A stretch of DNA of 64,000 nucleotides. Source: Corynebacterium kalinowskii. Its GTDB lineage: Bacteria > Actinomycetota > Actinomycetes > Mycobacteriales > Mycobacteriaceae. Of the stretch, positions 51,551 to 61,653 are shown in pieces (position 1 is the stretch's first letter; every line of letters begins with the position of its first letter). The notes under the pieces were generated by a model, which saw nothing but the letters and a program-made list of their open reading frames with translations, did not search any database and was not told the origin of the DNA. Both the position numbers and the translations under genes were made by a program. The stretch spans positions 682,001-746,000 of the forward strand of contig NZ_CP046452.1 of assembly GCF_009734385.1 (NCBI RefSeq), in the 5' to 3' direction.

Positions 51551-52686
51551 CCCACTAGGCGCTTGACTGCCTCCAGCGGGATGTGGAGCCAGTCGGGGCG
51601 ATTGTTGGCTTCGTACACCACTTCATAGAGGGCCTTGTCCAGGATGAGAGCGCGGAGCAGGGCGCTGTCTTGGGCTCGGTATGCTGCGAGAAAGACGTCG
51701 GTGGATTCTTTCGCCCACGTTTCTGGGTCGGCGATCCTGCCACCGAAGTGCGCGGCGTAGTCGAAGGAGCGCACCAGACCAGCCACGTCTTGGAGCGGGG
51801 AGAACTTGCCCCGACGCTCGCTGAGTGGCCGGGCTGGTTCGCCCTCGAAATCGATGAACAAGTAGCGGTCGGAACTTCGCAGGATTTGTCCCAGGTGAGC
51901 ATCGCCGTGAATACGCTGGATGGTTGTCTCGCCTGCGCTGGCTTCCTCGTAGACTGCGGTGATGGCAGGGCGGAACTCTTCCAACACTTCAGCCTGGCAG
52001 ATGAGGGATTCCATGCGTCGTTTGAGACCATCGATGACCTGCGCTGCTGGCACGACATCCGAGCCGAAGGCTTGCGCCAGATCGTGGTGGATGTGGCGCA
52101 GCGCTTCGCCGATCATGGCCGCATCCTCGGTAAACGGCTCAGCGGTGGCGGTGGCTCGCGCCCACCCTTCTTCGCAGCCTTCCGCGAAATCTTGGACCAT
52201 GGCGGTCACGTAGGTTTCGCCGTCCCACTCCACAGTGGAGTAGGCGCGCAGCGCCGGAACGTACGAGCACTTTTGCCCAGCCAGTCCCGTGAGCAGCTCC
52301 ACATCCGGGTTGATCCCCGGTTCCAGCATGCGAAACAGCTTCGCGATCGCAGGCTTCTCACCTCGGAAAATCAACGAAGAATTGGATTGTTCAGCGGTCG
52401 ACACCGATACTTGGGGCTCGGCGGGGATCACCGGTCGCGACAGAACTTCGAGCTCGCCCAGTCCAAAAGCTTCCTCGCGATCGAAGCACTCCTGGATGTG
52501 GGCGAGCACCTCTGGGGAATCTAAGACATCCTGTTGCCCGGACAGGATCAGCTGGTAGAGGTCGCCATCGACGTCGACAAGCGCCCAGGTGGCGTTACCC
52601 ACGTCGGCGGTGGCTAGTTGTTTCAGTTCGGTGATTCCAGCTTGCTTGGAGCGGAAGAACCGCTGGTTAGCGATGCTTTCGTACAT
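51547..52686 (-). CDS. mak: Maltokinase (Pep2/Mak type)
   Basis: Phosphorylates maltose to maltose-1-phosphate with ATP. The 379-aa protein has an N-terminal cap domain and an aminoglycoside-phosphotransferase-like kinase domain with R-I-H-G-D-A-H-L-G-Q (catalytic Asp) and F-I-D-F-E-G-E-P (metal Asp). It starts 6 nt after the treS stop; the TreS-Mak pairing is standard in actinobacteria for turning trehalose into the GlgE substrate. GlgE itself is not in the window. Confidence 0.9.
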   Translation of the reverse strand: MYESIANQRFFRSKQAGITELKQLATADVGNATWALVDVDGDLYQLILSGQQDVLDSPEVLAHIQECFDREEAFGLGELEVLSRPVIPAEPQVSVSTAEQSNSSLIFRGEKPAIAKLFRMLEPGINPDVELLTGLAGQKCSYVPALRAYSTVEWDGETYVTAMVQDFAEGCEEGWARATATAEPFTEDAAMIGEALRHIHHDLAQAFGSDVVPAAQVIDGLKRRMESLICQAEVLEEFRPAITAVYEEASAGETTIQRIHGDAHLGQILRSSDRYLFIDFEGEPARPLSERRGKFSPLQDVAGLVRSFDYAAHFGGRIADPETWAKESTDVFLAAYRAQDSALLRALILDKALYEVVYEANNRPDWLHIPLEAVKRLVG

Positions 52687-52692
52687 GGTGTC

Positions 52693-54444
52693 CTAACGGG
52701 TGAGATCGAACCAGAAGAAGCCGTGCGGTGCGAGAGTGACGGTCCATTCGCGATCACCAATCTCTGGGAAGCTTGCGCCGCCGGTGAGCTCGCGAGGCAC
52801 AACGCGCACAAACTCAGACAAATCGAGTGAAACGGCTTGCGGGCGCTTAGAAAGGTTATTCACGCACAAGATAACCTGGCCGTCGTATTCGCGCAGATAA
52901 CAGAAAACAGCGTTGTTCTCGGACTCCACCTCGCGAAAGGTGCCCAGACCAAACGCCTCGTAGTGCTTGCGCACGTGAATCAAGGAGCGCGTCCACTTGA
53001 GGAGCGAATTCTCTTGATTCATCTGGGTCTGTACGTTCACCGCTGCGTAGCCGTACTGCGCGTTCTGGATCGCCGGTAAGTACAGGCGCTCCGGGTCCGC
53101 CTTGGAAAAGCCGCCGTTGCGGTCATCGCTCCACTGCATCGGGGTGCGCACGCCGTCGCGGTCGTGCAGCCAGATGTTGTCGCCCATACCGATTTCGTCG
53201 CCGTAGTACAGCACCGGTGAACCCGGGAGAGACAGCAACATGGCATGGAACAGCTCGAGCTGGTTGCGGTCGCCTTCCAGCAAAGTCGCTAGACGACGCC
53301 GAATGCCGACGTTCGCGCGCATGCGAGGCTCCTTCGCATACTGCGAGTACATGAAGGTGCGTTCGTCATCGGTCACCATCTCGAGGGTGAGCTCGTCGTG
53401 ATTACGCAGGAAGATGCCCCACTGTGCAGTCTTCGGAATCGGTGGGGTGTCCCGGATGATATTGGAGATGGGGGTACGAGATTCTTTGCGCACCGCCATG
53501 AATAGGCGCGGCATGAGCGGAAAGTGGAAGGCCATGTGGCACTCATCGCCGAGCTCTGGTTCGCCGAAGTACTCCACCACGTCGCGTGGCCACTGGTTTG
53601 CTTCAGCGAGCAGCACGCGGCCCGGGTATTCCTGTTCCACTACCTGGCGGCACAGCTTCAGGAATTCGTGGGTTTCCGGCAGGTTTTCGCCGTTCGTGTC
53701 CTCGCGTTCAAACAGGTAAGGCACCGCATCAAGGCGGAAACCGTCTAGACCAAGGTCGAGCCAGAAGCGCATTGCGTCGAGCATTGCGTCCTGAACTGCT
53801 GGGTTGTCATAGTTAAGGTCCGGCTGGTGGCTAAAGAAACGGTGCCAGTAGTACTGTCCGCGCACCGGATCGTAGGTCCAGTTGGATTCTTCGGTGTCAA
53901 TGAAAATGATCCGGGCGTCTTGGTAGAGCTCGTCGGTATCGCTCCAGACATAAAAGTCGCCGTAGGGGCCGTTCGGGTCGCGACGTGACTCTACGAACCA
54001 CGGGTGCTGATCCGAAGTGTGGTTCATTACGAGGTCAGTAATGACACGGATGCCGCGTTGGTGAGCTTGGTCAATGAGCTCAACAAAGTCATCCACCGTG
54101 CCGAACTCCGGCAAGATCTCGCGGAAGTTACGGATATCGTAGCCGCCGTCCTTCAACGGGGAATCATAAAACGGCGGAATCCACAGGCAATCAACACCAA
54201 GCCATTGCAGGTAGTCCAGCTTGCTCGTCAAGCCTGCTAGGTCGCCGACGCCGTCGTTATTGGCATCGGCGAAAGCGCGCACCAGCACCTCGTAGAACAC
54301 GGCTTGCTTGTACCACTCGGGTTGCGGGCGCTCCCATGGTTCTTCGCCGGGCGCAGGTGCCGGGGTGCGGTAGCTATCGGCAGTTGGTTCAACAACAAAA
54401 CCTTGGTCGTCGATCAGTGGGGTGGTGGAGATCGGTTCAGTCAT
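52693..54444 (-). CDS. treS: Trehalose synthase
   Basis: GH13 enzyme interconverting maltose and trehalose. The 583-aa sequence has [12 protein letters not shown] near the N-terminus, D-L-V-M-N-H-T-S, the nucleophile region [10 protein letters not shown], a Glu acid in L-L-A-E-A-N-Q-W, and [11 protein letters not shown] 54444 (GGAAAG upstream) is preferred over TTG 54462. First gene of a treS-mak operon. Confidence 0.95.
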   Translation of the reverse strand: MTEPISTTPLIDDQGFVVEPTADSYRTPAPAPGEEPWERPQPEWYKQAVFYEVLVRAFADANNDGVGDLAGLTSKLDYLQWLGVDCLWIPPFYDSPLKDGGYDIRNFREILPEFGTVDDFVELIDQAHQRGIRVITDLVMNHTSDQHPWFVESRRDPNGPYGDFYVWSDTDELYQDARIIFIDTEESNWTYDPVRGQYYWHRFFSHQPDLNYDNPAVQDAMLDAMRFWLDLGLDGFRLDAVPYLFEREDTNGENLPETHEFLKLCRQVVEQEYPGRVLLAEANQWPRDVVEYFGEPELGDECHMAFHFPLMPRLFMAVRKESRTPISNIIRDTPPIPKTAQWGIFLRNHDELTLEMVTDDERTFMYSQYAKEPRMRANVGIRRRLATLLEGDRNQLELFHAMLLSLPGSPVLYYGDEIGMGDNIWLHDRDGVRTPMQWSDDRNGGFSKADPERLYLPAIQNAQYGYAAVNVQTQMNQENSLLKWTRSLIHVRKHYEAFGLGTFREVESENNAVFCYLREYDGQVILCVNNLSKRPQAVSLDLSEFVRVVPRELTGGASFPEIGDREWTVTLAPHGFFWFDLTR

Positions 54445-54480
54445 ACTTTCCAGCGTAGGCAAATCTCAACAACGGTGTCG

Positions 54481-54508
54481 TGTACATCACTATGATGGTG
54501 AGTACAAT
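54481..54508 (+). promoter_or_regulatory. Promoter and inverted repeat between treS and GltB-like gene
   Basis: -35 TGTACA (54481-54486), 16 bp, -10 TACAAT (54503-54508) for the plus-strand gene. An inverted repeat CATCA-CTA-TGATG (54485-54497) sits in the spacer and could regulate either direction. AGGGAG precedes GTG 54534. Confidence 0.5.
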
Positions 54509-54533
54509 CCAAAAGATTTAGGGAGCATGATTC

Positions 54534-56093
54534 GTGAAGAAACTTCAAGTAGGCGCGATCGCATTAGCTGCTGGCACTTCGGCGTTGGCAGTATTCGACT
54601 TTTTCCAGCCCAAGCACTCTATTCGACGCAATTTCCCCGTTGTCGGTCGAGCGCGCTGGATCGCTGAATCCTTGCGGGACCCGGTTCAGCAGTACTTCGT
54701 GGAATCTGACACCGACGGTGCACCTTTCGACCGCGAAACCCGCACGATGGTCTACCAGCAGGCCAAGAATCTTGGCGCAGAAGAGGCCTTTGGCACCGAG
54801 CGGGATTTGCTCAAGCCTGGCCGCGACCACATTCTGCACTCTGCGAATCCTGCCCCAATCCTGACGGAAGCGCCAAAGGTCCGCATCGGTGGCCCGCAGT
54901 GCTCCCAGCCGTTTGACATCCCGCTGTTCAATATCTCCTCGATGTCCTACGGGTCTTTGTCCAAAACTGCAGTTCTGGCGATGAACAAGGGCGCAGCGAT
55001 GGGCGGCTTCGTTCATGAAACCGGCGAAGGCGGTCTGACCCCGTACCACCTCGAATACGGCGCTGACCTGGTCTGGGAAATCGGCTCCGGCTATTTCGGT
55101 TGTCGCAATGATGACGGCACGTTCAGCCCGGAGCGGTTCGCCGAGAAGGCAAAGAAGCCACAGGTCAAGGCCATCCTGATCAAGCTCAGCCAGGGTGCGA
55201 AGCCCGGTATGGGTGGCATGCTGCCCGGTGAGAAGGTGACTGAGGAGCTTTCCGAGATCCGTGGCATTCCGGTGGGCGAGGACTGCCTGTCTCCGGCATC
55301 GCACTCGGCATTTAGCAACCCGATCGAAATGATGCACTTCATCCAGCAGCTGCGTGAACTCTCGGGTGGTAAACCGATTGGCTTCAAGCTGTGTGTTGGT
55401 ACCCGACACGAGGTGCTGTGCATGTGTAAGGCCATGGTGGAGACCGGCATTATGCCGGACTTCATCACCGTGGACGGTGCCGAAGGTGGCACAGGTGCGG
55501 CGCCACTGGAGTTCCTGGACCGCGTGGGTACGCCACTGTCCGAAGGCCTGATCATTATGCATAACGCTTTGGTCGGTTGTAACCTCCGCCAGCACATTGC
55601 GATCGGCGCAGCCGGCAAGATCGTCGGTGGTGCGGACATCATCCGTCGTCTGGCAATCGGTGCTGACTTCACCAACTCCGCGCGCGGCATGATGATGGCG
55701 GTGGGCTGCATCCAGGCAAAGGCCTGCCACACGAATGAGTGTCCTGCGGGCGTCGCTACGCAAAACCCGCGTTTCTACCGCGGTCTGGACATCGATGACA
55801 AGGCCGAGCGCGTGAAGAATTACCAGGCCAATACGCTGAAGTCTGCGATGCGCATTCTCTCTGCCATGGGTTTGACGGATTTCCGTGACCTCGGCCCGGC
55901 CCACATTGTGCGCCGCATTGACCCAACCCAGGCGCGTCCGTACGAGGACATTTTCGACTGGTTGTCACCCGGTGCATTGCTCAACGGCGAGGCTCCCTAC
56001 GATTGGCAGCGTGACTTTGATCGTGCGTCTGCGGAGACTTACACCGCTCCGCCGACCCGCGCTGGCTTGATTCGTACCGGAAATGGAATGTAA
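54534..56093 (+). CDS. FMN-binding glutamate synthase-like protein
   Basis: 519-aa protein with an N-terminal hydrophobic stretch and a glutamate-synthase central/FMN domain (~100-460). Seen: S-S-M-S-Y-G-S-L-S, H-E-T-G-E-G-G-L-T-P-Y-H, K-L-S-Q-G-A-K-P-G-M-G-G, D-G-A-E-G-G-T-G-A-A-P and the Cys-rich A-C-H-T-N-E-C-P-A-G-V iron-sulfur motif. It lacks the amidotransferase domain, so a full GOGAT reaction is unlikely; relatives are called archaeal-type or stand-alone GltB-like proteins of unclear reaction. It starts with GTG. Confidence 0.85.
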   Translation: MKKLQVGAIALAAGTSALAVFDFFQPKHSIRRNFPVVGRARWIAESLRDPVQQYFVESDTDGAPFDRETRTMVYQQAKNLGAEEAFGTERDLLKPGRDHILHSANPAPILTEAPKVRIGGPQCSQPFDIPLFNISSMSYGSLSKTAVLAMNKGAAMGGFVHETGEGGLTPYHLEYGADLVWEIGSGYFGCRNDDGTFSPERFAEKAKKPQVKAILIKLSQGAKPGMGGMLPGEKVTEELSEIRGIPVGEDCLSPASHSAFSNPIEMMHFIQQLRELSGGKPIGFKLCVGTRHEVLCMCKAMVETGIMPDFITVDGAEGGTGAAPLEFLDRVGTPLSEGLIIMHNALVGCNLRQHIAIGAAGKIVGGADIIRRLAIGADFTNSARGMMMAVGCIQAKACHTNECPAGVATQNPRFYRGLDIDDKAERVKNYQANTLKSAMRILSAMGLTDFRDLGPAHIVRRIDPTQARPYEDIFDWLSPGALLNGEAPYDWQRDFDRASAETYTAPPTRAGLIRTGNGM

Positions 56094-58070
56094 ATGAACC
56101 CGCTGCTCGACCCCTCACCGCTCGACTATCAGCTCCCACCGTTTGCTTCGATAACGGTCGAACACTACGTTCCGGCCTTTTTGGCGGCGCTGGATGATCA
56201 TGATGCGGAAATCGCAGCCATTGTGAAGAACCCGGAAGATTCAAGCTGGGAAAACACGATGGAAGCGTTTGAGGCGTCGGGCCAGGCGTTGGCTCGTGTG
56301 GCCAATGTCTTCTTCAACCTTTCCGGTACTGATTCCTCGGACGAGTTCAATGCGATCTCCGCCGAGGTCCTGCCAAAACTGTCGGCGCACTCGTCTGCGA
56401 TCTACCAGAACGAAGCGCTGTACCAGCGTCTGCAATCCTTGACGGCCCCCGAGGATGAGGAAAGCCAGCGCTTGCTGGACCACACGCTGCGCGCTTTCCG
56501 ACGTCGGGGTGCAGCGCTCTCTGATTCCGACAAGCAGCGCCTGACCTCGATTGACGCATCATTGTCCGCGCTGGCCGAGAAGTTCCGCAACAACCTCCTC
56601 GCAGATACCAAAGAGCTGGCAGTGTCTTTCGAGCGCTTTGAGCTGGAAGGCTTCAGCGATGCGCGCATCGAGGCAGCCGCTGCGTACGCGCGTGAGATTG
56701 GCCGGGAAGGCTATGTGGTGCCACTGGAGCTGCCGACGGTGCAGTCGGAGCAATCGGTTCTAGATCTGCCCGCATCCCGGTCGAAACTGTACGAAGCCTC
56801 GCAGCAGCGCGGTCGCCTAAATGGAGAGGTAGCCCTGGAAATGGCCCGCCTGCGCGCCGAGCGCGCTGCGCTGTTGGGCTACGCGAGCCACGCCGAGTTT
56901 GTGATCGAGGAAGAGACTGCCGACGATGTAGCTGCAGTTCAGGGCCTGATGTCGGGTCTTGCTCCTGCGGCTTCGGCGAATGCGATGGGGGAGTACAAGC
57001 TGCTCGCCGAGGCTGCTGGTACCGAGATCACCGGCGCTGACTGGCCCTACTGGGAGTCCAAGGTCCGCGCCCGCGACTACTCCCTCAATGAGGACGAACT
57101 CCGCCAGTACTTCCCGCTCTCCCGCGTGGTTCGCGATGGTGTGTTCTACGCCGCCAACCTGCTGTACGGAATCACTGTGGAACCGCGCCCAGACTTGGAA
57201 GGGTACGCGCCAGGAGTGGATGTGTGGGAGGTTAAGGAGGAAGACGGCACCGGGATCGGCTTGTTGCTGACGGATTACTTTGGACGGCCGTCGAAACGCG
57301 GTGGCGCGTGGATGAGCTCCTTCGTCGACCAGAGCCACCTGCTGGGCACGAAACCGGTGATTGTGAACGTTATGGGCATCACCCGCCCCGTGTCTGGGGA
57401 GGCCTACCTGACGCTCGATGAACTCACCACCGTCTTCCACGAGTTCGGCCACGCCCTGCACGGCCTGCTTTCCGATGTCCGCTACCCATCCTTCTCGGGA
57501 ACCTCCGTACCACGCGACTACGTCGAATTCCCCTCGCAGATCAACGAGAACTGGGCATTCCACCCTGAAGTTTTGGCGAATTACGCACCGGACCTGCCGC
57601 AGCAGCTTATCGACGCCATCGACGCCGCCAAGCAGTTCGGTCAGGGATTCGCTACTGCGGAGTACTTGGCTGCGTCGATCATCGATCTGGCGTGGCACAG
57701 TTTGTCCGTTGCTGAAGTTTCGGAGATCACTGATATTGAGGCGTTCGAGGCGGCTGCGTTGGTTGCAGCTGGCCTGGACGTGGAACATCTGAAAGCCCGC
57801 TACCAGACCAGCTACTTCAACCACATTTTCGGTGGTGGCTACTCCGCAGGGTACTACTCTTATCTGTGGGCAGAGGTCCTCGATGCCGACGGCTTCGACT
57901 GGTTCTCCACCCAGGATGACCTGCGCGTGGCGGGGCAGCGGTTCCGTGACCTGGTGCTCTCCCGAGGTGCATCCCGCGACTACACGGCAGCGTTCACCGA
58001 GCTGCGGGGCCGCGAACGCGATATCACGCCGTTGCTGCGTCGTCGTGGGCTTGGCGGTAGCAAGGTGTAA
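56094..58070 (+). CDS. dcp: M3-family peptidyl-dipeptidase (Dcp type)
   Basis: Zinc metallopeptidase of 658 aa, cytoplasmic, removing dipeptides from peptide C-termini. Catalytic motif T-V-F-H-E-F-G-H-A-L-H (around 447-457), with the downstream Glu ligand in the F-P-S-Q-I-N-E-N segment. The Dcp-like opening L-P-P-F-A-S-I-T-V-E-H-Y is present. It starts directly after the GltB-like gene stop (no gap) and is followed by two tiny membrane-protein genes. Confidence 0.9.
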   Translation: MNPLLDPSPLDYQLPPFASITVEHYVPAFLAALDDHDAEIAAIVKNPEDSSWENTMEAFEASGQALARVANVFFNLSGTDSSDEFNAISAEVLPKLSAHSSAIYQNEALYQRLQSLTAPEDEESQRLLDHTLRAFRRRGAALSDSDKQRLTSIDASLSALAEKFRNNLLADTKELAVSFERFELEGFSDARIEAAAAYAREIGREGYVVPLELPTVQSEQSVLDLPASRSKLYEASQQRGRLNGEVALEMARLRAERAALLGYASHAEFVIEEETADDVAAVQGLMSGLAPAASANAMGEYKLLAEAAGTEITGADWPYWESKVRARDYSLNEDELRQYFPLSRVVRDGVFYAANLLYGITVEPRPDLEGYAPGVDVWEVKEEDGTGIGLLLTDYFGRPSKRGGAWMSSFVDQSHLLGTKPVIVNVMGITRPVSGEAYLTLDELTTVFHEFGHALHGLLSDVRYPSFSGTSVPRDYVEFPSQINENWAFHPEVLANYAPDLPQQLIDAIDAAKQFGQGFATAEYLAASIIDLAWHSLSVAEVSEITDIEAFEAAALVAAGLDVEHLKARYQTSYFNHIFGGGYSAGYYSYLWAEVLDADGFDWFSTQDDLRVAGQRFRDLVLSRGASRDYTAAFTELRGRERDITPLLRRRGLGGSKV

Positions 58071-58082
58071 GCTAATCGCATC

Positions 58083-58241
58083 ATGGACTTCATTACCTCG
58101 GCACCGCTCTGGATCCAGGCCCCAATAGTGGTGGCCGTCGCTGTGGTGCTCTGCGGAGTCCTCGCGTTCTTCTTCCTCCGGCTCATCGACATTGCTGGGG
58201 CGAAGACCTACCAATGGTTCGAAGGAAAAAATGAAAAATAA
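58083..58241 (+). CDS. Small membrane protein, 52 aa
   Basis: 52-residue peptide with a single ~22-residue hydrophobic helix (about 14-36) and a charged, Lys-rich C-terminus. It starts 12 nt after the dcp stop and overlaps the following 30-aa ORF by 11 nt. Packing, frame coherence and the shared terminator support it being expressed. Function unknown. Confidence 0.6.
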   Translation: MDFITSAPLWIQAPIVVAVAVVLCGVLAFFFLRLIDIAGAKTYQWFEGKNEK

Positions 58242-58323
58242 ATACCCGCAGTCTCGTGTGAAGCTGGCGCTGTATCTGTTGCTGGCGCTGGTAGTTATAG
58301 CCTGGCTCGTTAGCTACTTCTAG
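58231..58323 (+). CDS. Very small membrane protein, 30 aa
   Basis: 30-residue peptide: a basic N-terminus (M-K-N-K-Y-P-Q-S-R-V-K) followed by one hydrophobic helix to the end. The GAAGGA upstream is a suitable ribosome-binding site, and the start lies inside the end of the 52-aa gene. A strong terminator begins 7 nt after the stop. Function unknown. Confidence 0.5.
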   Translation: MKNKYPQSRVKLALYLLLALVVIAWLVSYF

Positions 58324-58329
58324 ATTCTT

Positions 58330-58357
58330 CCCCGTCTTCAAGACGGGGATCTTTTTT
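58330..58357 (+). terminator. Rho-independent terminator after dcp cluster
   Basis: Stem CCCCGTCTT (58330-58338) / AAGACGGGG (58340-58348), followed by ATCTTTTTT. Confidence 0.9.
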
Positions 58358-58383
58358 CGTCGCTAACGAAGCGTTATTAGCTA

Positions 58384-58411
58384 TTGTGTTCTAATTCTGG
58401 GTTGATATAAT
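58384..58411 (+). promoter_or_regulatory. Promoter of DUF222-HNH gene
   Basis: Consensus -10 TATAAT (58406-58411) with TTGTGT (58384-58389) 16 bp upstream. SD-like GGGGG precedes ATG 58441. Confidence 0.5.
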
Positions 58412-58440
58412 TAGGGTAACGTTCACGGCGGGGGTTTGGA

Positions 58441-59514
58441 ATGGAACAGCTAATTTGTCAGCTTGAACTTTATTTTCTCGGGCCAGCGGGAGTATTCGAA
58501 AAATTTAGCGAATTGCTAATTTTGAAGGAAAAGGTTGCGCGCATCGAAACTGAGCTTGCGGTCGGGCGAAGTGTAGCCGAGCTACAAGACGTGGGCCTTG
58601 ACCTCAGCTACGCGCGCATTCTGGAACGGCGTGCTTCTTATCGATGGGATGAAGACGTTGGGGTAGCCCACCAAGATTCGATTCTGTCGCCACTGGAAAA
58701 GCTGACACACCCGGGTCGGCGAGATGAGATTTACGCCAAGGGCGTAGAAGTGGCCAAGAAATCCTCACCGCAAGTTACCAGGCGCTATGTGCGAAAACTA
58801 GTGGGCGAAGATAATGCCACCCGAGCCGGGGATGACGGTGGCGCCCATAAACGAAGGTTCCGGCTCTCGCGCCCGGATGAAGATGGGGGTTGTTATTTCA
58901 ATGGTTATTTGCCGCGTCCTGTGGCTGCGCTTTTTGCAGCACTTTTGGCTGAAGCCTTTAACTCCACAGCACATGACGGCGATCAGCGCAGCATGGACCA
59001 ACGGCAAGCCGACGCGCTGGCAGAGGTAATCAAATGGGCTTCTGCGAAGCGTCAGTCCACCACCGGGCATTGTTCGCTTGTCGTGCGCGTGACCGAAACT
59101 GATGAAATGAGTTGGCAGTCCAAGCTCTCCACGAATGTCGGAATTGATCTCACGCTTTTCGAGGTTGGCTACCTCAGTGGCGACTCAATCACTGACTACA
59201 TCGTAGTTGTGGACGAACACGGCGCCGTCAAACATCTGGGGACCGGCGCAAGATCGGCGAATTTTCTCCAACGCATCGCACTATTTGCGCGGGATGAGTG
59301 TTGCGTCTATCCGGGATGTGATGCACCGATCGCCTGGTGTGATGTCCACCATGTGATTCCGTGGTCACAAGGCGGGCAGACGAGTATCGACAACCTTGCA
59401 CCCCTGTGCCGACACCACCATAGAAAGGTGGACGACACCTGGGACAAAGCACACGTCGAATTTCTTAATGGTGTTCCGTGGTGGGTCGACGCCCGGCTTC
59501 CGCAATCTTCTTGA
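58441..59514 (+). CDS. DUF222/13E12-type HNH endonuclease-domain protein
   Basis: 357 aa. The N-terminal two-thirds have the DUF222 look typical of the 13E12-repeat family of actinobacteria (A-x-A-L-A-E-V-I-K-W, V-R-V-T-E-T region). The C-terminus is an intact HNH domain: C-V-Y-P-G-C-D, W-C-D-V-H-H-V-I-P-W-S-Q-G-G, N-L-A-P-L-C-R-H-H-H. The family is multicopy in many genomes and its role is unproven. The DNA here is AT-richer than its neighbours, and the gene overlaps malQ by 50 nt, both consistent with insertion at the site. Confidence 0.85.
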   Translation: MEQLICQLELYFLGPAGVFEKFSELLILKEKVARIETELAVGRSVAELQDVGLDLSYARILERRASYRWDEDVGVAHQDSILSPLEKLTHPGRRDEIYAKGVEVAKKSSPQVTRRYVRKLVGEDNATRAGDDGGAHKRRFRLSRPDEDGGCYFNGYLPRPVAALFAALLAEAFNSTAHDGDQRSMDQRQADALAEVIKWASAKRQSTTGHCSLVVRVTETDEMSWQSKLSTNVGIDLTLFEVGYLSGDSITDYIVVVDEHGAVKHLGTGARSANFLQRIALFARDECCVYPGCDAPIAWCDVHHVIPWSQGGQTSIDNLAPLCRHHHRKVDDTWDKAHVEFLNGVPWWVDARLPQSS

Positions 59515-61558
59515 ACATTGGATGCTCGGAAAGGTCGTCGATGAGCACCGGCGTACCTTCGGAGTCGCACAGCGGAACGCACCAGTTCGGGTACATGTCG
59601 CGCGTCGTGCCCGGCTGGTTCTGGGCGCGGATGTCGCCGACCATGTCTACCAAAGAGGTACAGGTGAGCAAGGAAGGAGTGGATGCCACGAAGCGGTGCA
59701 TATCCGCCATGAGCTCTACATAGTCCCCATCGAAGCGCTTGTCACCGAAGTCCTCGCCTGGGCGCACCATGCTGAACACACGATTCTGCCAGGCCACGTC
59801 TTCTGCTTCTTCTAACTCAGCATCGCGCGTGAGCACCCCAAGGCGCTCGCGCAGCGCAATGTGGGAACCCTGGATGTAACCCATCGTTGGTGGCAGGTCG
59901 TGGGTGGTTACGGAAGACAGCGCCATTTCGCGGTATTCGGCAGCAGGCTTTGGGGTGTCGCCATTGTTCTCGAACCACAGGATGGACACGCCCATGATGC
60001 CGCGGTTAGCCAGGACTTCCTGCACCCAAGGCTCAAAGGTGCCGAGGTCTTCGCCGATAACTACGGCGCCGGCACGCTCGGCTTCCAGGGCGAGGATGCC
60101 GACCAAAGCGTCGTGATCGTAGTACACGTAGGTGCCGGTCAATGGCGACTGCATGCGCGGAATCCACCACAGGCGGAACAGGCCGAGCACGTGGTCAATG
60201 CGGATACCACCGGAATGACGCAGCACGGTGCGGAGCATGTCACGCCACGGCTTATAACCCGCGCGGGCCAGCTTCTTTGGGTGCCATGGCGGCTGGGACC
60301 AGTCCTGGCCCTGCTGGTTGTAGCCGTCGGCAGGCGCACCAACGGAGGCTGCCGGGGCAAGTACGGAGGCCAGGTTCTCGGCATCGGCGCCACCAGGGTG
60401 GACACCAACGGCAAGGTCGGCCATCAGTCCAATCTTCATGCCGGCAGCCTTGGCGCGTGCCTGAGCATTGCCGAGTTGTTCATCACAAATCCACTGCATC
60501 CAGCGGTAGAAGTTCGCGGTCTCCTCGACAGAAGGCGTGACGCTGTGATTGGCCTCCTCGGGCTTCTCGCGATGTTCGCGGGCAGCGCACCAGCGGGCGA
60601 AATCGTCCAGTCCACGGCCTTCCAGGGCGCAGTAATCCTCAAAAGCCTTCTGGCGCTCAGGCGAGCGAACAACGTGGAAAATCTCGTGCAGCACCTGCAG
60701 CTTGGCCATGAAGATCGGGTTGCGCTCGATCATAGTGTCGGTGGTGTTGAGTTCCTGGAACTCAACAGCCATCTCGCGGATATCTTCGAGCAAATCCTTA
60801 TCCAAACCGGAAAGTTCCGGAATGTCCTCAATGCGGATGTAAATCGGGTTGATGAACCGGCGTGTGGTCGGCAGGTAAGGCGAATCTTCCACTGGCGGGA
60901 ATGGTTCTGCAGCATGCAGCGGGTTAATCAGCAGGAAGTCGGCGTCAGCATGCTTTGCGACGACCTCGGCAGTAGTTCCAAGGTCATTGAAATCGCCCAT
61001 GCCCCACGAGCTCTTAGAACGCACCGAGTACATCTGGCTCATCACACCGGCTACCTTGCCAGTGTTCGTCGACAAGCGGGCAGGTGTGACGACGAGCGTT
61101 GCGGTCGCCTTCATTTGGTTCGAGACCAACGTGATTTCATGCCAGCCCAGCGGGGTGTCGCCCGGAATAGCGAAGGAGGCCTCGCCCCACATGACACCCT
61201 CGACATCGCGCGGTGGGGTCCAGTTTTCGCGCTGCTCCGCCTCAAAGGTCGTGCCGTTTTCGAGGTAGACGGTGACTCGGGCTGGTGCGCCATCGTGAAC
61301 ATGGACGTTGACGATGTAGTCCGAACCCGCGGTCATGACCACCGTTGGAGGCAAGGGGCGGGTTGCTGCTTCGTTGTGGAAATCCATGATGGCAGCGCCG
61401 ATGCTGTCCTGATTCGGGTCAACATCGACGTCCAATGCGTGCAATGTCTTGAGCAAGGTGTCTTCCGAGACTTCAATGAACTCGCCATTGGATGACCAGT
61501 AGCTCGTGGCGATACCGTGCAGATCCGCCAATTCCTTAAGAGATTCGAAGTAGCTCAC
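59465..61558 (-). CDS. malQ: 4-alpha-glucanotransferase
   Basis: GH77 amylomaltase of 697 aa, transferring maltodextrin units and releasing glucose. An N-terminal extension (~1-160) is followed by the GH77 barrel: S-W-G-M-G-D-F-N-D-L, the L-P-T-T-R-R-F-I-N-P segment, nucleophile region G-G-I-R-I-D-H-V-L-G, acid V-V-I-G-E-D-L-G-T and T-T-H-D-L-P-P. It fits maltose/trehalose/glycogen turnover with the treS-mak pair 5 kb away. The 3' end overlaps the convergent HNH gene by 50 nt. Confidence 0.93.
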   Translation of the reverse strand: MSYFESLKELADLHGIATSYWSSNGEFIEVSEDTLLKTLHALDVDVDPNQDSIGAAIMDFHNEAATRPLPPTVVMTAGSDYIVNVHVHDGAPARVTVYLENGTTFEAEQRENWTPPRDVEGVMWGEASFAIPGDTPLGWHEITLVSNQMKATATLVVTPARLSTNTGKVAGVMSQMYSVRSKSSWGMGDFNDLGTTAEVVAKHADADFLLINPLHAAEPFPPVEDSPYLPTTRRFINPIYIRIEDIPELSGLDKDLLEDIREMAVEFQELNTTDTMIERNPIFMAKLQVLHEIFHVVRSPERQKAFEDYCALEGRGLDDFARWCAAREHREKPEEANHSVTPSVEETANFYRWMQWICDEQLGNAQARAKAAGMKIGLMADLAVGVHPGGADAENLASVLAPAASVGAPADGYNQQGQDWSQPPWHPKKLARAGYKPWRDMLRTVLRHSGGIRIDHVLGLFRLWWIPRMQSPLTGTYVYYDHDALVGILALEAERAGAVVIGEDLGTFEPWVQEVLANRGIMGVSILWFENNGDTPKPAAEYREMALSSVTTHDLPPTMGYIQGSHIALRERLGVLTRDAELEEAEDVAWQNRVFSMVRPGEDFGDKRFDGDYVELMADMHRFVASTPSLLTCTSLVDMVGDIRAQNQPGTTRDMYPNWCVPLCDSEGTPVLIDDLSEHPMFKKIAEAGRRPTTEHH

Positions 61559-61653
61559 AAGAATTCATCTTGCCATCTCACCGCGTCATATGCCCGGTAG
61601 TAAGTGGAAAAGTGTAGCGTGAACATGAACGAAACCTCATGAAAAGGACCACT

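Noticed and set aside
54564..55904. 446-aa minus-strand open frame opposite the GltB-like gene
   Set aside because: The plus strand encodes a clear conserved FMN enzyme; the antisense product shows no motifs.
59861..61495. 544-aa plus-strand open frame opposite malQ
   Set aside because: Shadow of a full-length GH77 gene with intact catalytic motifs.
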